In this document: piece after piece, positions 1-9,405 of the stretch
Layout: each line of letters opens with the position of its first letter
Position numbering within the stretch: the first letter of the stretch is position 1
NCBI GenBank assembly: GCA_903951445.1
Contig: CAJBBZ010000010.1
Location: 1-60,448 of the forward strand
Direction: 5' to 3'
DNA length: 60,448 nt
Source of the DNA: an uncultured beta proteobacterium
GTDB taxonomy: Bacteria; Pseudomonadota; Gammaproteobacteria; Burkholderiales; Burkholderiaceae_C
Position numbers and translations under genes: made by a program
Notes under the pieces: generated by a model
Told to the model about the DNA's origin: nothing
What the model saw: the letters and a program-made list of their open reading frames with translations, nothing else
The model's database searches: none

Positions 1-1263
1 ACCGGTTTGTGGACGGCGTATTACCTCAAGCGCGCGCAGCCGGATTTGCGCGTCACCATCTTGGAAAAAGAGTTTTGCGGCTTTGGTGCTTCGGGGCGTA
101 ATGGGGGCTGGCTAAGCGGCGGTTTTGGTTGGTCGCGTGAGAAATACCTGGCCAACTCCAGCCGCGCTTCGGTCATCGCTATGGAAAGCGCGATGCACGG
201 CACGGTGGACGAGGTGCTGGACGTGGCAGAGCGCGAAAACATAGACGCCGACATCGTGCGCGCAGACACGCTGCGGGTGGCTACCAATGCTGCGCAATGG
301 GAACGCGTACAAGCCAGCTACCGCGAGGCCCGCGCGTGGGAGGTGCCGCAAGACCGCGTGAGCCTGATTGACGGGACCGAAGCCCGTGCGCGGATCCGTG
401 TGGACCAAGTAATTGGCGGTCTGGTGCACCACGGCACGGCGCGTGTGCAACCGGCCAAGCTGGTGCGCGGGCTGGCCGATGTGGTGGAGCGCATGGGCGT
501 GTCGATTTACGAGCAAAGCGCGGTGATAGGTTTGGAAAAAGGCCGGGTGCAAACCGCGCAGGGCGTGGTGCGTGCGCCCTTGATCGTGCGCGCCACCGAA
601 GGCTTTACCGCTGGGCTGCCGGGCCTTCAACGCCAATGGATACCGATGAACAGCGCGCTGGTGATGACCGAGCCGCTGCCCGCTGAGCTGTGGGACGAGA
701 TAGGCTGGAGCGGGCACGAGCTGTTGGGTGACGCTGCGCACACCTATGGCTATGCGCAGCGCACGCGCGAGGGCCGCATTGCCATGGGCGGGCGCGGGGT
801 GCCTTACCGCTTTGGATCGGCCACAGATGTGAACGGCATCACGCAGCAGGCCAGCATCGAAGGTTTGCAAGCCATGTTGCTGCGCTGGTTTCCGCAAACG
901 CGCGGTGTAAAGCTGGAGCATGCATGGTGCGGTGTGCTGGGCGTGCCGCGCGACTGGTGCACCACCGTGGGCCTGGACCGCGCCAGCGGCATGGCCTGGG
1001 CTGGCGGCTATGTTGGCCTAGGCGTGTCCAGCTCCAACTTGGCGGGGCGCACGCTGGCTGATTTACTGCTGCAAAAAGACACGGATTTAACCCGCCTGCC
1101 CTGGGTCAACCGAAGCGTGCGGCCCTGGGAGCCCGAGCCTTTGCGCTGGCTGGGCATACACACCATGTACCAGCTTTACCATTGGGCCGACAAGCGCGAG
1201 TTTGGTGGCCTGGCCCGCACCTCGCGCATAGCGACAATGGCCAACAAAATCACGGGTCGCTAA
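1..1263 (+). CDS. FAD-dependent oxidoreductase (DAO family), 5' truncated by window edge
   Basis: The reading frame is open from base 1, so the true start lies upstream. The visible protein begins inside the FAD-binding Rossmann fold (TGLWTAYYL, then an acidic ILEKE strand end), followed by the GASGRNGGW segment typical of DAO-family flavoenzymes such as gamma-glutamylputrescine oxidase (PuuB-like) and other amine oxidases. The C-terminal part (WAGGYVGLGVSSSNLAGR) is the usual closing FAD contact. These enzymes oxidise a secondary or primary amine using covalent or tight FAD and release H2O2. The substrate cannot be told from sequence. A DUF861 cupin follows 41 bases downstream and an MFS carrier overlaps that cupin, so this is probably the first visible gene of an amine-catabolism operon. 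Confidence 0.85.
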   Translation, partial: TGLWTAYYLKRAQPDLRVTILEKEFCGFGASGRNGGWLSGGFGWSREKYLANSSRASVIAMESAMHGTVDEVLDVAERENIDADIVRADTLRVATNAAQWERVQASYREARAWEVPQDRVSLIDGTEARARIRVDQVIGGLVHHGTARVQPAKLVRGLADVVERMGVSIYEQSAVIGLEKGRVQTAQGVVRAPLIVRATEGFTAGLPGLQRQWIPMNSALVMTEPLPAELWDEIGWSGHELLGDAAHTYGYAQRTREGRIAMGGRGVPYRFGSATDVNGITQQASIEGLQAMLLRWFPQTRGVKLEHAWCGVLGVPRDWCTTVGLDRASGMAWAGGYVGLGVSSSNLAGRTLADLLLQKDTDLTRLPWVNRSVRPWEPEPLRWLGIHTMYQLYHWADKREFGGLARTSRIATMANKITGR

Positions 1264-1304
1264 GCACCCACGACGCGGCAAGCTTTTTCCCTCGGAGACA
1301 ATGC

Positions 1305-1664
1305 ATGACCCATTTCCAAACTTTTGCACACCTGTCCACCATAGACCTGGGCGCACCTCGTCCCAAGCCCACTACGCTGACGGGCAATCAGTTTGAAGCC
1401 TCGGTCGCGCTCTTCAAATCGAATGACGGGTTGATGGAAATTGGCGTGTGGGAATGCACGCCCGGTCGCTTTACGGCGGTGCGCGACACCATGTCCGAGA
1501 CCTGCCATATTGTTTCGGGCCACGTCACGCTGCACGGCCCCGAAGGCCGCGCGCAAGAGGTGCGAGCCGGTGAAGTGTTGGTGCTGCCCAAGGGTTGGCG
1601 CGGCGAGTGGGAACTGCACGCCACCACACGCAAGCTCTATGTGATGCACCACGATGCCGCCTGA
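1305..1664 (+). CDS. Cupin domain protein (DUF861/EutQ-like)
   Basis: This is a 119-residue single-domain protein. I chose the ATG at 1305 because CTCGGAGACA just upstream supplies a ribosome-binding site; an ATG at 1301 is out of frame. The fold signature is the DUF861 cupin: a WECTPGRF strand, ETCHIVSGHVTL and EVLVLPKGWRGEWE. Small DUF861 cupins often sit beside DAO-type amine oxidases. Whether they bind metal or act catalytically there is not settled; only a few possible metal ligands (His/Glu in the ETCH region) are visible. Its stop overlaps the start of the MFS gene by 11 bases, which implies translational coupling. Confidence 0.8.
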   Translation: MTHFQTFAHLSTIDLGAPRPKPTTLTGNQFEASVALFKSNDGLMEIGVWECTPGRFTAVRDTMSETCHIVSGHVTLHGPEGRAQEVRAGEVLVLPKGWRGEWELHATTRKLYVMHHDAA

Positions 1665-2931
1665 GCACACTGCGGACGCGCCGCTGCAAGCTGAGCCTAG
1701 CGTAGGCGTACCCGTGCCGCCCGAAGCAAGCGCGAGCACTTCCCCGATGTCTGAGCTAAGCGCCAGCGCGCCGCTGCCGCGTGTCCTGTGGCCGCTGCTG
1801 TTCGGCAATTTTGTGATCGGTACCGGCGTCATGGTGGTGCCAGGCACGCTCAATGACATCAGCAGCAATTTGCAGGTCTCGGTGCCGGTGGCCGGGCAGT
1901 TGATTACCGCTGCGGCGGTGGTGATGTGCATAGGCGCACCCCTTTGCGCCACGCTGGTGGCTGGTTGGGATAGGCATCGCCTGCTGGCCTTGGCTTTGCT
2001 GTGGTACGGCGTGTTTTTGCTGGCCAGCGCCTGTATGCCGGACTTTGGCTCGCTGATGGCCGTGCGCGTGCTGGCCGCGATTGCACCGGCCATCTTCACG
2101 CCCCAGGCGGCCTCGTGCATCAACTTGCTTGTCACACCTGCGCAGCGCGGACGCGCCATTACTTTTGTGTTTATGGGCTGGTCGGTGGCATCGGTGGTGG
2201 GCACGCCCTTGGGGGCTTGGATAGGCGGCACGCTGGGCTGGCGCGTGGCTTTCGGGTCGATAGCCTTGCTCAGCGTCATCAGCGCCGCCTGGGTGTGGCG
2301 CAGCATGCCCGATGGGGTGCGCCCGCCCGCGCTGTCGCGCGCGGCTTGGGGCCAAACCCTGCGCTCGCCAGCGCTGATGTTGTGCGTGGCCGTCACCGTT
2401 TTGTTTGCCGCCGGGCAGTTTGTGTTGTTCTCCTATTTCGCGCCCTACTTTAAGCAGCAACTGCAATTTAGCGCCACCGAACTGAGCCTCTTGTTTGCCT
2501 GGTTTGGTGCCTTTGGTTTTGTCGGCAATATGCTGATGTCGCGCAATATCGACCGCACCGGCGCGCCGCGTGCCGTGATGTGGAGCGTTGGCGCTATGGC
2601 GCTGAGCCTGCTGCTTTGGCCGCTGGCGACCAACGTGCTACTGGCCGCTCTTATCGTCCTGCCCTGGGGCCTGGGCTGCTTTGCCTCTAACTCGGCGCAG
2701 CAGGCACGCTTGGCGGGCATCGCGCCTGCGCTGGCCTCGGCCTCGATAGCGCTCAATAGCTCGGCCATGTACGCAGGTCAGGCCATGGGCGCTGCCAGCG
2801 GCGGCTGGCTGATTGCCCAAGGCCGCATGCTAGACCTGCACTGGTTTGGCCTGGCCGCCCTGCTGGCTGCCATGTTGGTGAGCTGGTGGGCCAGTCGGCA
2901 GGCGGTGGATGTGGCGCTGGCGCGGGCTTAG
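1654..2931 (+). CDS. MFS transporter (AraJ/drug-efflux-like)
   Basis: A 425-residue, 12-helix major facilitator protein. About 45 low-complexity Pro/Ala/Ser residues precede the first helix (LLFGNFVIGTGVMVVPGTL), so an in-frame ATG at 1747 is an alternative start. The ATG at 1654 overlaps the cupin stop. The loop after helix 2 (GWDRHRLLALALL) corresponds to motif A, and the fold resembles the AraJ/CmlA arabinose or drug efflux subfamily. It presumably moves the substrate or product of the neighbouring flavoenzyme, but direction and substrate are unknown. Its stop overlaps the stop of the convergent DedA gene by three bases. Confidence 0.85.
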   Translation: MPPEHTADAPLQAEPSVGVPVPPEASASTSPMSELSASAPLPRVLWPLLFGNFVIGTGVMVVPGTLNDISSNLQVSVPVAGQLITAAAVVMCIGAPLCATLVAGWDRHRLLALALLWYGVFLLASACMPDFGSLMAVRVLAAIAPAIFTPQAASCINLLVTPAQRGRAITFVFMGWSVASVVGTPLGAWIGGTLGWRVAFGSIALLSVISAAWVWRSMPDGVRPPALSRAAWGQTLRSPALMLCVAVTVLFAAGQFVLFSYFAPYFKQQLQFSATELSLLFAWFGAFGFVGNMLMSRNIDRTGAPRAVMWSVGAMALSLLLWPLATNVLLAALIVLPWGLGCFASNSAQQARLAGIAPALASASIALNSSAMYAGQAMGAASGGWLIAQGRMLDLHWFGLAALLAAMLVSWWASRQAVDVALARA

Positions 2932-3596
2932 GAATTAACTTGCTGCGCGTTCGGCACCACCGCATTACGCCGCGCCCGCCAACTCCCCACCAACACCAAC
3001 AAGCCTGGCACAAAAATCAGCGCCCAAATGATTTTGTCTAAATGCTGCTTGACCCAGGGAAGGTTGCCAAAGAAATAGCCCACGGTCACGATGCCGACAA
3101 CCCAGAGCGTGCCGCCCAGCACGTCATAGAAGGTGAACTTAGCGCGCGTCATGTGTGCAACGCCACCCACAAAAGGCGCGAAGGTGCGCGCAAAAGGCAT
3201 GAAGCGCGCAGCCACCAAGGTGATGCCGCCGTAGCGTTCGTAAAAAGCATGCGCTTGTTCGAAGGCGGCTTTGTTAAAGAAGCGCGAGTTCTCCCACTGA
3301 AACACCCGCGCGCCAAAGTAGCGTCCTATCGTGTAATTGGTCTGGTTGCCCAGTACCGCCGCCGCCAGCAGCAAGGGCACGACGATGTGGTAATCCATCA
3401 AGCCCACGCCGCACATCGCGCCCACCACAAACAGCAGCGAATCGCCGGGCAAAAAAGGCATGATGACCAGGCCAGTTTCGACAAAGATGATCAGAAACAG
3501 CAGCGCATACACCCACAGGCCGTAGTTGCTGACAAACATTTCCAAGTAACGGTCAACGTGTAAGACAAAGTCGAGCAAGGTAGCGGCAAGTTCCAT
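2928..3596 (-). CDS. DedA family inner-membrane protein
   Basis: A 222-residue polytopic membrane protein of the DedA/VTT family. Family marks include FVETGLVIMPFLPGDSLLF near the N terminus and the region RFMPFARTFAPFVGGVAHM, which contains the conserved arginines needed for DedA function. DedA proteins support membrane homeostasis and probably lipid (undecaprenyl-phosphate or phospholipid) flipping, depending on proton motive force. I chose the start MELAATLLDF (ATG at 3596) over a longer frame because the upstream residues (GGGGDN) are not family-like. The start is back-to-back with mutL. Confidence 0.88.
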   Translation of the reverse strand: MELAATLLDFVLHVDRYLEMFVSNYGLWVYALLFLIIFVETGLVIMPFLPGDSLLFVVGAMCGVGLMDYHIVVPLLLAAAVLGNQTNYTIGRYFGARVFQWENSRFFNKAAFEQAHAFYERYGGITLVAARFMPFARTFAPFVGGVAHMTRAKFTFYDVLGGTLWVVGIVTVGYFFGNLPWVKQHLDKIIWALIFVPGLLVLVGSWRARRNAVVPNAQQVNS

Positions 3597-3624
3597 GCGG
3601 GCATTATCGCCGCCACCCCCCACC

Positions 3625-3630
3625 TACAAT
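3625..3630 (+). promoter_or_regulatory. Candidate -10 box of mutL
   Basis: TACAAT lies six bases before the GTG I assign as the mutL start, so transcription would begin at or next to the initiation codon. No Shine-Dalgarno sequence lies between them. There is no convincing -35 match. The site also lies within the 5' region of the divergent DedA gene. Confidence 0.35.
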
Positions 3631-3636
3631 CTCCGC

Positions 3637-5856
3637 GTGAACGCCCCCAACCCCAGCCCCCGCAAGCCCATCCGGCCCCTGCCTGATACCTTGATCAGCC
3701 AGATCGCGGCCGGCGAAGTGGTAGAGCGCCCGGCCTCGGTAGTGCGTGAACTGGTGGACAACGCGCTAGACGCAGGCGCACGCCAGGTGACGGTGCGCTT
3801 GCTAGCCGGCGGGGTGCGCCTGATTGCCGTGGAAGACGATGGCATGGGCATAGAGCGGGCCGAATTGCCGCTGGCTTTTGAGCGCCACGCCACCAGCAAG
3901 ATCGGCAATTTGCAAGACCTGGAATCGGTGGCGACCATGGGCTTTCGGGGCGAGGCGCTAGCCGCTATTAACGCGATTGCGGACTGCGCCATCTTGTCGC
4001 GCGCGATGGGCCAATCGCAAGCCTTTTTGCTGGATGGGCGCAGCGGCGAATTGCGCCCCGTGGCCCGCGAAACCGGCACCACGGTAGAAGTGAAAGAATT
4101 GTTTTACAGCACCCCGGCGCGGCGCAAGTTTCTCAAAACCGATGCCACCGAATTAGCCCATTGCATCGAAGCCGTGCGCCGCCATGCGCTGGCGCGGCCC
4201 GATGTGGGTTTTGCGATTTGGCACGAAGGCAAGCTGGTGGAGCAATGGCGTGCGCATGGCGAGAGCGCGCTGAGCTTGCGCGCATCGGATGACGCAGCGG
4301 GCGAAGCGGATGCAGCGGATGCGCTTCGGGCCATCCAACGCGCCGCGCTGGATAGGCGCTTGGCCGATGTATTGGGCAGCGATTTTTTAGCGCAATCGAT
4401 TGCCGTCGATTGGCGCAGCGCCCCCGGCCCGCAAGACCCTAGCGGCTTGGGCGCGCGCAGCATGCGGGTGTGGGGACGCGTCGGCATTCCGGATGCCGCC
4501 CGCGCCCGTGCCGACCAGCAGTTTTGTTATGTGAATGGCCGCTTTGTGCGCGACAAAGTGCTCACCCACGCCGCACGCAGCGCCTACGAAGACGTGCTGC
4601 ACGGCCAACGCCAACCGGTGTATGCGCTCTACCTGGACATGGACCCGACGCGCGTGGATGTGAACGTACACCCCACCAAAATCGAAGTGCGCTTTCGGGA
4701 CAGCCGCGAAGTGCATCAAGCCGTGCGCCACGCCGCCGAAGAAGCGCTGGCGCTGCCGCGCGCTGGCCGCGCTGCCGGGGAGGTCGCGCAAGCAGCAGGC
4801 GATAGTGCTTGGGGCAGTTTGCTCAAGCCCGATCCGGGCTTTGCGGGTAGCAGCCCAAACAGCTACGGTTCGGCAAGTAGTTACAGCGCGCCAGGGGCAG
4901 CGGTACCACCGAATTCACCCTTGTTTATGCGCCAACAAGGCATGTCGTTTGCGTCGCAAGAAAGCGTGGGGCATCGGGTGAGTGATGTGGGCGCTTTGTG
5001 GCTGAGCACACCGAGTACTTCGAGCAATACCAGCGCCTTTGAAACGCAGGGCGTAGACGCGCACGCATGGCCAACGCAAAGCGCAGCGCATGCGCCGCAT
5101 TCGGACTCGGCCTACCAGGCGCGGGAAACAACGCATGCCGACGCCCAAGACTGGCCGCTGGGCCGCGCGCTGGCGCAATTGCAAGGCATTTATATCCTGG
5201 CCGAAAACGCGCAAGGCCTGATCGTGGTCGACATGCACGCCGCGCACGAGCGCATCGTGTATGAAGGTCTCAAAACCCAATGGCAAGCGCGCTACGCCAC
5301 GCAAAACCCTAGCGCAGTGCCAAACGACCCAGGCAGAAGCACTGCCAACGCGGCGCACCCACAACGCGAGGGGAGCGAACTGCCTGACGCGCAAGCTGCC
5401 GCCTGGTCTGGCCCACGTATGGCCAGCCAACCCCTGCTGATCCCCGCCACCTTTGCCGCCACCGCCGAAGAAAGTGCCACCGCCGAAGCACATGCCGACA
5501 CCTTGCATGCGCTGGGCCTGGAAGTCAGCGCTTTCTCGCCCACCACGCTGGCGGTGCGCGCCGTGCCCACCACGCTGGCCCAGGGCGATGCGGTGGCCTT
5601 GGCGCGCAGCGTATTGGCCGAACTGGCGCAGCACGACGCCAGCACGGTGCTGGCGCGCGCCGAAGATGAAATTTTGTCCACCATGGCCTGCCACGGCGCC
5701 GTGCGCGCCAACCGGCGCCTGACCATCGACGAGATGAACGCCTTGTTGCGCCAAATGGAACACACCGAGCGCAGCGACCAATGCAACCACGGCCGCCCCA
5801 CCTGGCGGCAGATCAGCGTGGCGGAGCTGGACAAGTGGTTTATGCGCGGACGCTAA
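3637..5856 (+). CDS. mutL: DNA mismatch repair protein MutL
   Basis: A 739-residue GHKL ATPase that links MutS mismatch recognition to strand incision. The N-terminal ATPase has ERPASVVRELVDNALDAG (Glu38 and Asn42 correspond to the catalytic Glu and Mg-binding Asn), DDGMGI, HATSKI and GFRGEAL. A Ser/Ala/Gly/Gln-rich linker (about residues 385-510) precedes a C-terminal domain with DMHAAHERIVYE (residues 532-543), which fits the endonuclease motif D(Q/M)HAxxExxxxE. CHGAVRAN and QCNHGRPTW near the end are the other endonuclease motifs. This is therefore the nicking type, unlike E. coli MutL. I assign GTG at 3637 rather than ATG at 3595, because the extra 14 residues are not family-like and would overlap the DedA start. 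Confidence 0.97.
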   Translation: MNAPNPSPRKPIRPLPDTLISQIAAGEVVERPASVVRELVDNALDAGARQVTVRLLAGGVRLIAVEDDGMGIERAELPLAFERHATSKIGNLQDLESVATMGFRGEALAAINAIADCAILSRAMGQSQAFLLDGRSGELRPVARETGTTVEVKELFYSTPARRKFLKTDATELAHCIEAVRRHALARPDVGFAIWHEGKLVEQWRAHGESALSLRASDDAAGEADAADALRAIQRAALDRRLADVLGSDFLAQSIAVDWRSAPGPQDPSGLGARSMRVWGRVGIPDAARARADQQFCYVNGRFVRDKVLTHAARSAYEDVLHGQRQPVYALYLDMDPTRVDVNVHPTKIEVRFRDSREVHQAVRHAAEEALALPRAGRAAGEVAQAAGDSAWGSLLKPDPGFAGSSPNSYGSASSYSAPGAAVPPNSPLFMRQQGMSFASQESVGHRVSDVGALWLSTPSTSSNTSAFETQGVDAHAWPTQSAAHAPHSDSAYQARETTHADAQDWPLGRALAQLQGIYILAENAQGLIVVDMHAAHERIVYEGLKTQWQARYATQNPSAVPNDPGRSTANAAHPQREGSELPDAQAAAWSGPRMASQPLLIPATFAATAEESATAEAHADTLHALGLEVSAFSPTTLAVRAVPTTLAQGDAVALARSVLAELAQHDASTVLARAEDEILSTMACHGAVRANRRLTIDEMNALLRQMEHTERSDQCNHGRPTWRQISVAELDKWFMRGR

Positions 5857-5872
5857 GGCGCATCCCCCGAGC

Positions 5873-7348
5873 ATGCATCCACCATTGGCCACGCCGGCCC
5901 TCCCGCCCTCCCAACCTGTTTTGCGCGACGAAGTGCGTGCGCTGTGGGCTTTGGCCTGGCCGATTTTGGTGGGGCAATTGGCCAATATCGGCATGTCGGT
6001 GGCGGCAGTGGCCATGTCCGGCCATGTATCGGCACAAGACCTGGCCGGTGTGTCGCTAGGCGTATCGCTATGGAATATCGTCATCATCACCTTGATCGGC
6101 CTTTTGATGTCGGTCAACCCCACCGTAGCCCACCATGTGGGCGCGCAGCAGTTGGACCAAGTGCCGCATGTGGTGCGCCAAGCCTTGTGGAAAAGTTTGC
6201 TGCTGGGACTTTTGGCCACCGCGGTATTGCAGTCCACGCAGCTCATTTTTGCGTGGATGACACTCGAAGCGCACACCCGCTTCGTCGCGCAAGATTTTGT
6301 TTTGATTACCAGTTTTGGCCTGCCTGCTTTTGCCGCCTACCGCGTGCTGTATGGCTACAGCGCCAGCATCAACCAGACCAAGCCCATGATGGTGGTGGCG
6401 CTGCTGGCGCTGGCGCTCAATGTGCTGCTCAGTTGGGTGTTGGTATTTGGGCATTGGGGGTTTGCACCCATGGGTGGTTTGGGTTGCGCCTGGGCTACGC
6501 TGGCGTCGGTGTGGTTCAACCTGCTGGGCATGTTGCTATGGGTGAGCCGCAGCGCGGCGCACCGAGCCACCTACCCGTTTACGCATTTCGAATGGCCGCA
6601 GCGGCCTATGCAAGTGGCGCTGTTTCGATTGGGCTTGCCAATAGGGCTGACGTTTTTTGCAGAAACCAGCGCCTTTGCATTGATCGCCCTGCTGGTGGCG
6701 CGCTTTGGTAGCGCGCAAGTGGCGGCGCACCAGATCGCGCTGAATTTTGCGTCGCTGCTGTTTATGGTGCCCATGAGCTTGAGCGTGGCGGTGCTGACCC
6801 GCGTGGGCCAGTCGCTGGGCGCGGGCGATGCCCAAGGCGCGCGCTACCGCGCTTGGGTAGGCTTGGGCACGGCCATGGTGTTTGCCACGGCTTCGGCTTT
6901 GTTCACAGGAATTTTTGGCGCAGAGATCGCGCAGTTTTATACCGAAGACGCGGCGGTGCTGGCAGTGGCCATTCCGCTTTTGTTTTTCGCGGCGGTGTTT
7001 CAGTTTTCAGATTCGGCGCAAGTGGTGCTGAGCGGCGCGATACGCGGCTACAAGGTCACCCGCGCGCCCATGCTGCTGCACCTGACGGCGTTTTGGTTGT
7101 TGTCCCTGCCTTTGGGCTATGTGCTGGGTGTTGCGCCCGATTGGGCACCTTGGCGCCCGGCCGTGGCTATGCAGGCCACCGGTTTTTGGATTGCACTGGT
7201 CGTAGCCCTGATGGTGGCCGCGCTGGGCTTGCTGGTCATGCTCAAGGTGATTGCCGATCAGCGTTGTGCCGATGCTGCGAGCGGCGTAGACGGTGTTTTG
7301 GCAGCGGACGCGTCCGGGTCGGCATCGAGCCCTCCACAAGTACATTGA
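5873..7348 (+). CDS. MATE family efflux transporter (NorM-like)
   Basis: A 491-residue multidrug and toxic compound extrusion protein with about 12 membrane helices, arranged as two homologous halves. Helix 1 reads [24 protein letters not shown], and the second half opens with [21 protein letters not shown], the usual pseudo-repeat. These carriers export cationic or amphipathic compounds by Na+ or H+ antiport. The C-terminal 35 residues after the last helix are low-complexity (Ala/Ser/Asp). The gene begins 16 bases after mutL and ends 14 bases before miaA, so mutL, this gene and miaA may share a transcript. The substrate is unknown. Confidence 0.9.
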   Translation: MHPPLATPALPPSQPVLRDEVRALWALAWPILVGQLANIGMSVAAVAMSGHVSAQDLAGVSLGVSLWNIVIITLIGLLMSVNPTVAHHVGAQQLDQVPHVVRQALWKSLLLGLLATAVLQSTQLIFAWMTLEAHTRFVAQDFVLITSFGLPAFAAYRVLYGYSASINQTKPMMVVALLALALNVLLSWVLVFGHWGFAPMGGLGCAWATLASVWFNLLGMLLWVSRSAAHRATYPFTHFEWPQRPMQVALFRLGLPIGLTFFAETSAFALIALLVARFGSAQVAAHQIALNFASLLFMVPMSLSVAVLTRVGQSLGAGDAQGARYRAWVGLGTAMVFATASALFTGIFGAEIAQFYTEDAAVLAVAIPLLFFAAVFQFSDSAQVVLSGAIRGYKVTRAPMLLHLTAFWLLSLPLGYVLGVAPDWAPWRPAVAMQATGFWIALVVALMVAALGLLVMLKVIADQRCADAASGVDGVLAADASGSASSPPQVH

Positions 7349-7362
7349 CCAACACCTCGCCC

Positions 7363-8340
7363 ATGCAAGACCCGCTGCCTTTTTACCTCTCCATTGCCGG
7401 CCCGACCGCTGCGGGCAAGACAGCGGCGGCCTTGGCGATTGCTCGCGAATTCGATTGTGAAATCATCAGCGTCGATTCGGCCCTGGTCTATCAAGGCATG
7501 GATATTGGCACGGCCAAACCAACGGCACATGAACTGGCGGCAGTGCCGCACCACCTGATCGACATCCGCGACCCGCTGCACGCCTACAACGCTGCCGAGT
7601 TTGCGCGCGATGCCGCCGCCCTGATCCGCGCGATCAGCGCGCGCGGTAAATTGCCTTTGTTGGTGGGTGGAACCATGTTGTATTTCAAGGCCTTGTTCGA
7701 GCCGCTGGACGCCATGCCCGCAGCCGACCCAGCCATCCGCGCCGCCATTGAGCAAGAGGCCCAGGCCCTGGGCTGGCCCGCCATGCATGCCCAACTGGCG
7801 CAAGTGGACCCGACCACGGCGGCGCGCCTGGCCCCGGCAGACAGCCAACGCATTGGCCGCGCCCTGGAGGTGTGGCGCAGCGCGGGCGTGCCGCTTTCGC
7901 AACTGCAATTGCGCAGCCAAACCTCTGAACCGGAAGGCGCATCGACGAAAGGCCAAGCCAATACCCACGCACCGCTAATTTCGCTAGAGCCGCAAGACCG
8001 CGCCTGGCTGCACGCGCGCATTGCAGAACGCTTTGACGCCATGCTGGCGCAAGGCCTGGTGCAAGAAGTGCAAGGCCTGCGCGCACGCGGCGATTTGAAT
8101 GCCGCACTGCCCGCCATGCGCTGCGTGGGCTACCGCCAGGTGTGGGAGGTGCTGGACGGCCTATCGCCCGCCGCCCAACTGCGCGATAAAGGCATTTTTG
8201 CCACGCGCCAACTGGCTAAGCGCCAGATTACCTGGCTGCGCGCCATGCCGAAGCGCCATGTGGTTGCGTGCGACCATGCCGATGCGCTGACCACCACCCT
8301 GCGCACGGCCCGGCGCTTGGTGCAAGCGGCTACGGTATGA
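7363..8340 (+). CDS. miaA: tRNA dimethylallyltransferase MiaA
   Basis: A 325-residue enzyme that transfers the dimethylallyl group of DMAPP to N6 of A37 in tRNAs reading UNN codons. The P-loop [12 protein letters not shown] is at residues 12-23, followed by [25 protein letters not shown] and [10 protein letters not shown], all family hallmarks. Near the C terminus [14 protein letters not shown] and [15 protein letters not shown] are typical tRNA-binding and catalytic stretches. I chose ATG at 7363 because it sits just before the first family residues. Its neighbourhood with mutL is common in proteobacteria (mutL-miaA in E. coli). Confidence 0.97.
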   Translation: MQDPLPFYLSIAGPTAAGKTAAALAIAREFDCEIISVDSALVYQGMDIGTAKPTAHELAAVPHHLIDIRDPLHAYNAAEFARDAAALIRAISARGKLPLLVGGTMLYFKALFEPLDAMPAADPAIRAAIEQEAQALGWPAMHAQLAQVDPTTAARLAPADSQRIGRALEVWRSAGVPLSQLQLRSQTSEPEGASTKGQANTHAPLISLEPQDRAWLHARIAERFDAMLAQGLVQEVQGLRARGDLNAALPAMRCVGYRQVWEVLDGLSPAAQLRDKGIFATRQLAKRQITWLRAMPKRHVVACDHADALTTTLRTARRLVQAATV

Positions 8341-8515
8341 GCCACCAGCGCGCAGCCATTTGGCCGGGCCTGCTGCAAGGCCTGCGCTCTGCGGATGTGC
8401 GTGCGCGCTTGCGGTGTCTTTCGCGGCTTTGGCATTTACCTGCTCCCGCAGGTGTATGGGCTGCTGATGTGCGCGCTGCACCCCTAGCTACATTGTCTTT
8501 ACAACGAACTGCTTT
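8341..8515 (+). other. Gap between miaA and the ABC ATPase, no convincing gene
   Basis: A 60-codon frame (8337-8519) bridges the two genes with ATGA-type overlaps at both ends. Its Arg/Ala/Trp-rich translation shows no family resemblance. It could be decayed coding sequence. The segment shortly before 8516 (ACATTGTCTTTACAAC) is AT-richer and may hold the promoter of the ABC gene. Confidence 0.3.
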
Positions 8516-9193
8516 ATGACCCTGCACATTGAATCGCTCTGCAAAAGCTACAGCGACAAACCGGTGTTTCGTGATGTGTCGCTTAGCGTAGGCGCGGGCG
8601 AGTTTGTCGCCATCATGGGCGACTCGGGCGTGGGCAAATCCACCTTGCTCAATTGCATGGCCGGTCTGGACACCTGGGATAGTGGCCGCGTGTTGCTACA
8701 AGGGCAAGACCTGGGCCAGCTCAGCGATACCGCGCTGGCGGCCGTGCGGCGCCAGCACATTGGCTTTGTATTCCAGGCCTTTCATGTGCTGCCACACTTG
8801 GACGTGGCGCAAAACGTAGGCCTACCCTTGCTGCTGCTAGGCACGCCCGACCCACAGCGCGTACAAGCCATGTTGGATGCCGTGGGCCTGGGCGACATGG
8901 GTGCGCGTCTGCCGCAAACCCTGAGCGGCGGGCAACTGCAACGCGTCGCGATTGCCCGCGCCCTGGTACACCGCCCTGCCTTGCTATTGGCCGATGAGCC
9001 TACCGGCAACCTGGACCCGGACACCGCCAACTTGGTCATGGACGCCCTGGTGGCGCAAACCCGGCAGCACGGTGCTGCGCTGGTGCTGGTGACCCATTCG
9101 CAGGCTGCGACAGCGGGGGCAGACAGGGTGGTGCGGCTGAACGGACATGGCACGCAAACTGTCCACCAAGCACACGAAGGAAGGTCGACATAA
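8516..9193 (+). CDS. ABC transporter ATP-binding protein (LolD/MacB-type)
   Basis: A 225-residue ATPase of the LolD/FtsE/MacB class. Walker A is GDSGVGKSTLLN (about residue 37), the signature is LSGGQLQRVAIARAL and Walker B is LLLADEPTGNLD. The dipeptide pattern TGNLD and the sequence VFQAFHVLPHLDVAQNV are typical of ATPases that drive mechanotransmission-type FtsX-fold permeases. Such ATPases are nearly always encoded next to their permease. None follows here: 24 bases after the stop an intergenic palindromic repeat begins, and then comes the end of an unrelated minus-strand protease. It may work with a permease elsewhere or be left over after a rearrangement. Confidence 0.9.
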   Translation: MTLHIESLCKSYSDKPVFRDVSLSVGAGEFVAIMGDSGVGKSTLLNCMAGLDTWDSGRVLLQGQDLGQLSDTALAAVRRQHIGFVFQAFHVLPHLDVAQNVGLPLLLLGTPDPQRVQAMLDAVGLGDMGARLPQTLSGGQLQRVAIARALVHRPALLLADEPTGNLDPDTANLVMDALVAQTRQHGAALVLVTHSQAATAGADRVVRLNGHGTQTVHQAHEGRST

Positions 9194-9216
9194 GCCCGTA
9201 CAAGGCCTGCAAAAGG

Positions 9217-9305
9217 CCGTCATCGCGAGGAGCGCAGCGACGCGGCGATCCATAAATGCTTGATAGGCCCGAAAAAATGGATTGCTTCGCTGCGCTCAAT
9301 GACGG
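9217..9305. repeat. Intergenic palindromic repeat (copy A)
   Basis: An imperfect inverted repeat of about 89 bp. The left arm, starting CCGTCAT at 9217 and ending ATCCAT at 9253, pairs with a right arm starting ATGGATTGCTTCGCTGCGCT at 9277 and ending CAATGACGG at 9305. Shared cores include AGCGCAGCGA and its complement. The RNA would form a long hairpin. The same GCGAGGAGC-type core recurs in the gaps at 21.8 kb and 29.8 kb. Confidence 0.75.
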
Positions 9306-9405
9306 GATTGGACTGACACAAATGCGCGCTAAGGCACAAGCTCACCAGGTGTGCCAAGCAAGCTTGCCCTCGCCAAGCGGAGAGGAGTTTTCAGACCAGC
9401 AACTG

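Noticed and set aside
1260-2396. A 378-codon minus-strand frame opposite the cupin and MFS genes
   Set aside because: No motif or ribosome site, and both plus-strand genes are strongly supported.
4915-6276. A 453-codon minus-strand frame opposite mutL and the MATE gene
   Set aside because: It crosses the boundary of two well-supported plus-strand genes and its low-complexity Gly/His/Gln translation resembles no protein.
8337-8519. A 60-codon frame linking miaA and the ABC gene by ATGA overlaps at both ends
   Set aside because: The overlaps look suggestive, but the Arg/Ala/Leu/Trp-rich translation lacks any family pattern and I cannot support it as a gene.
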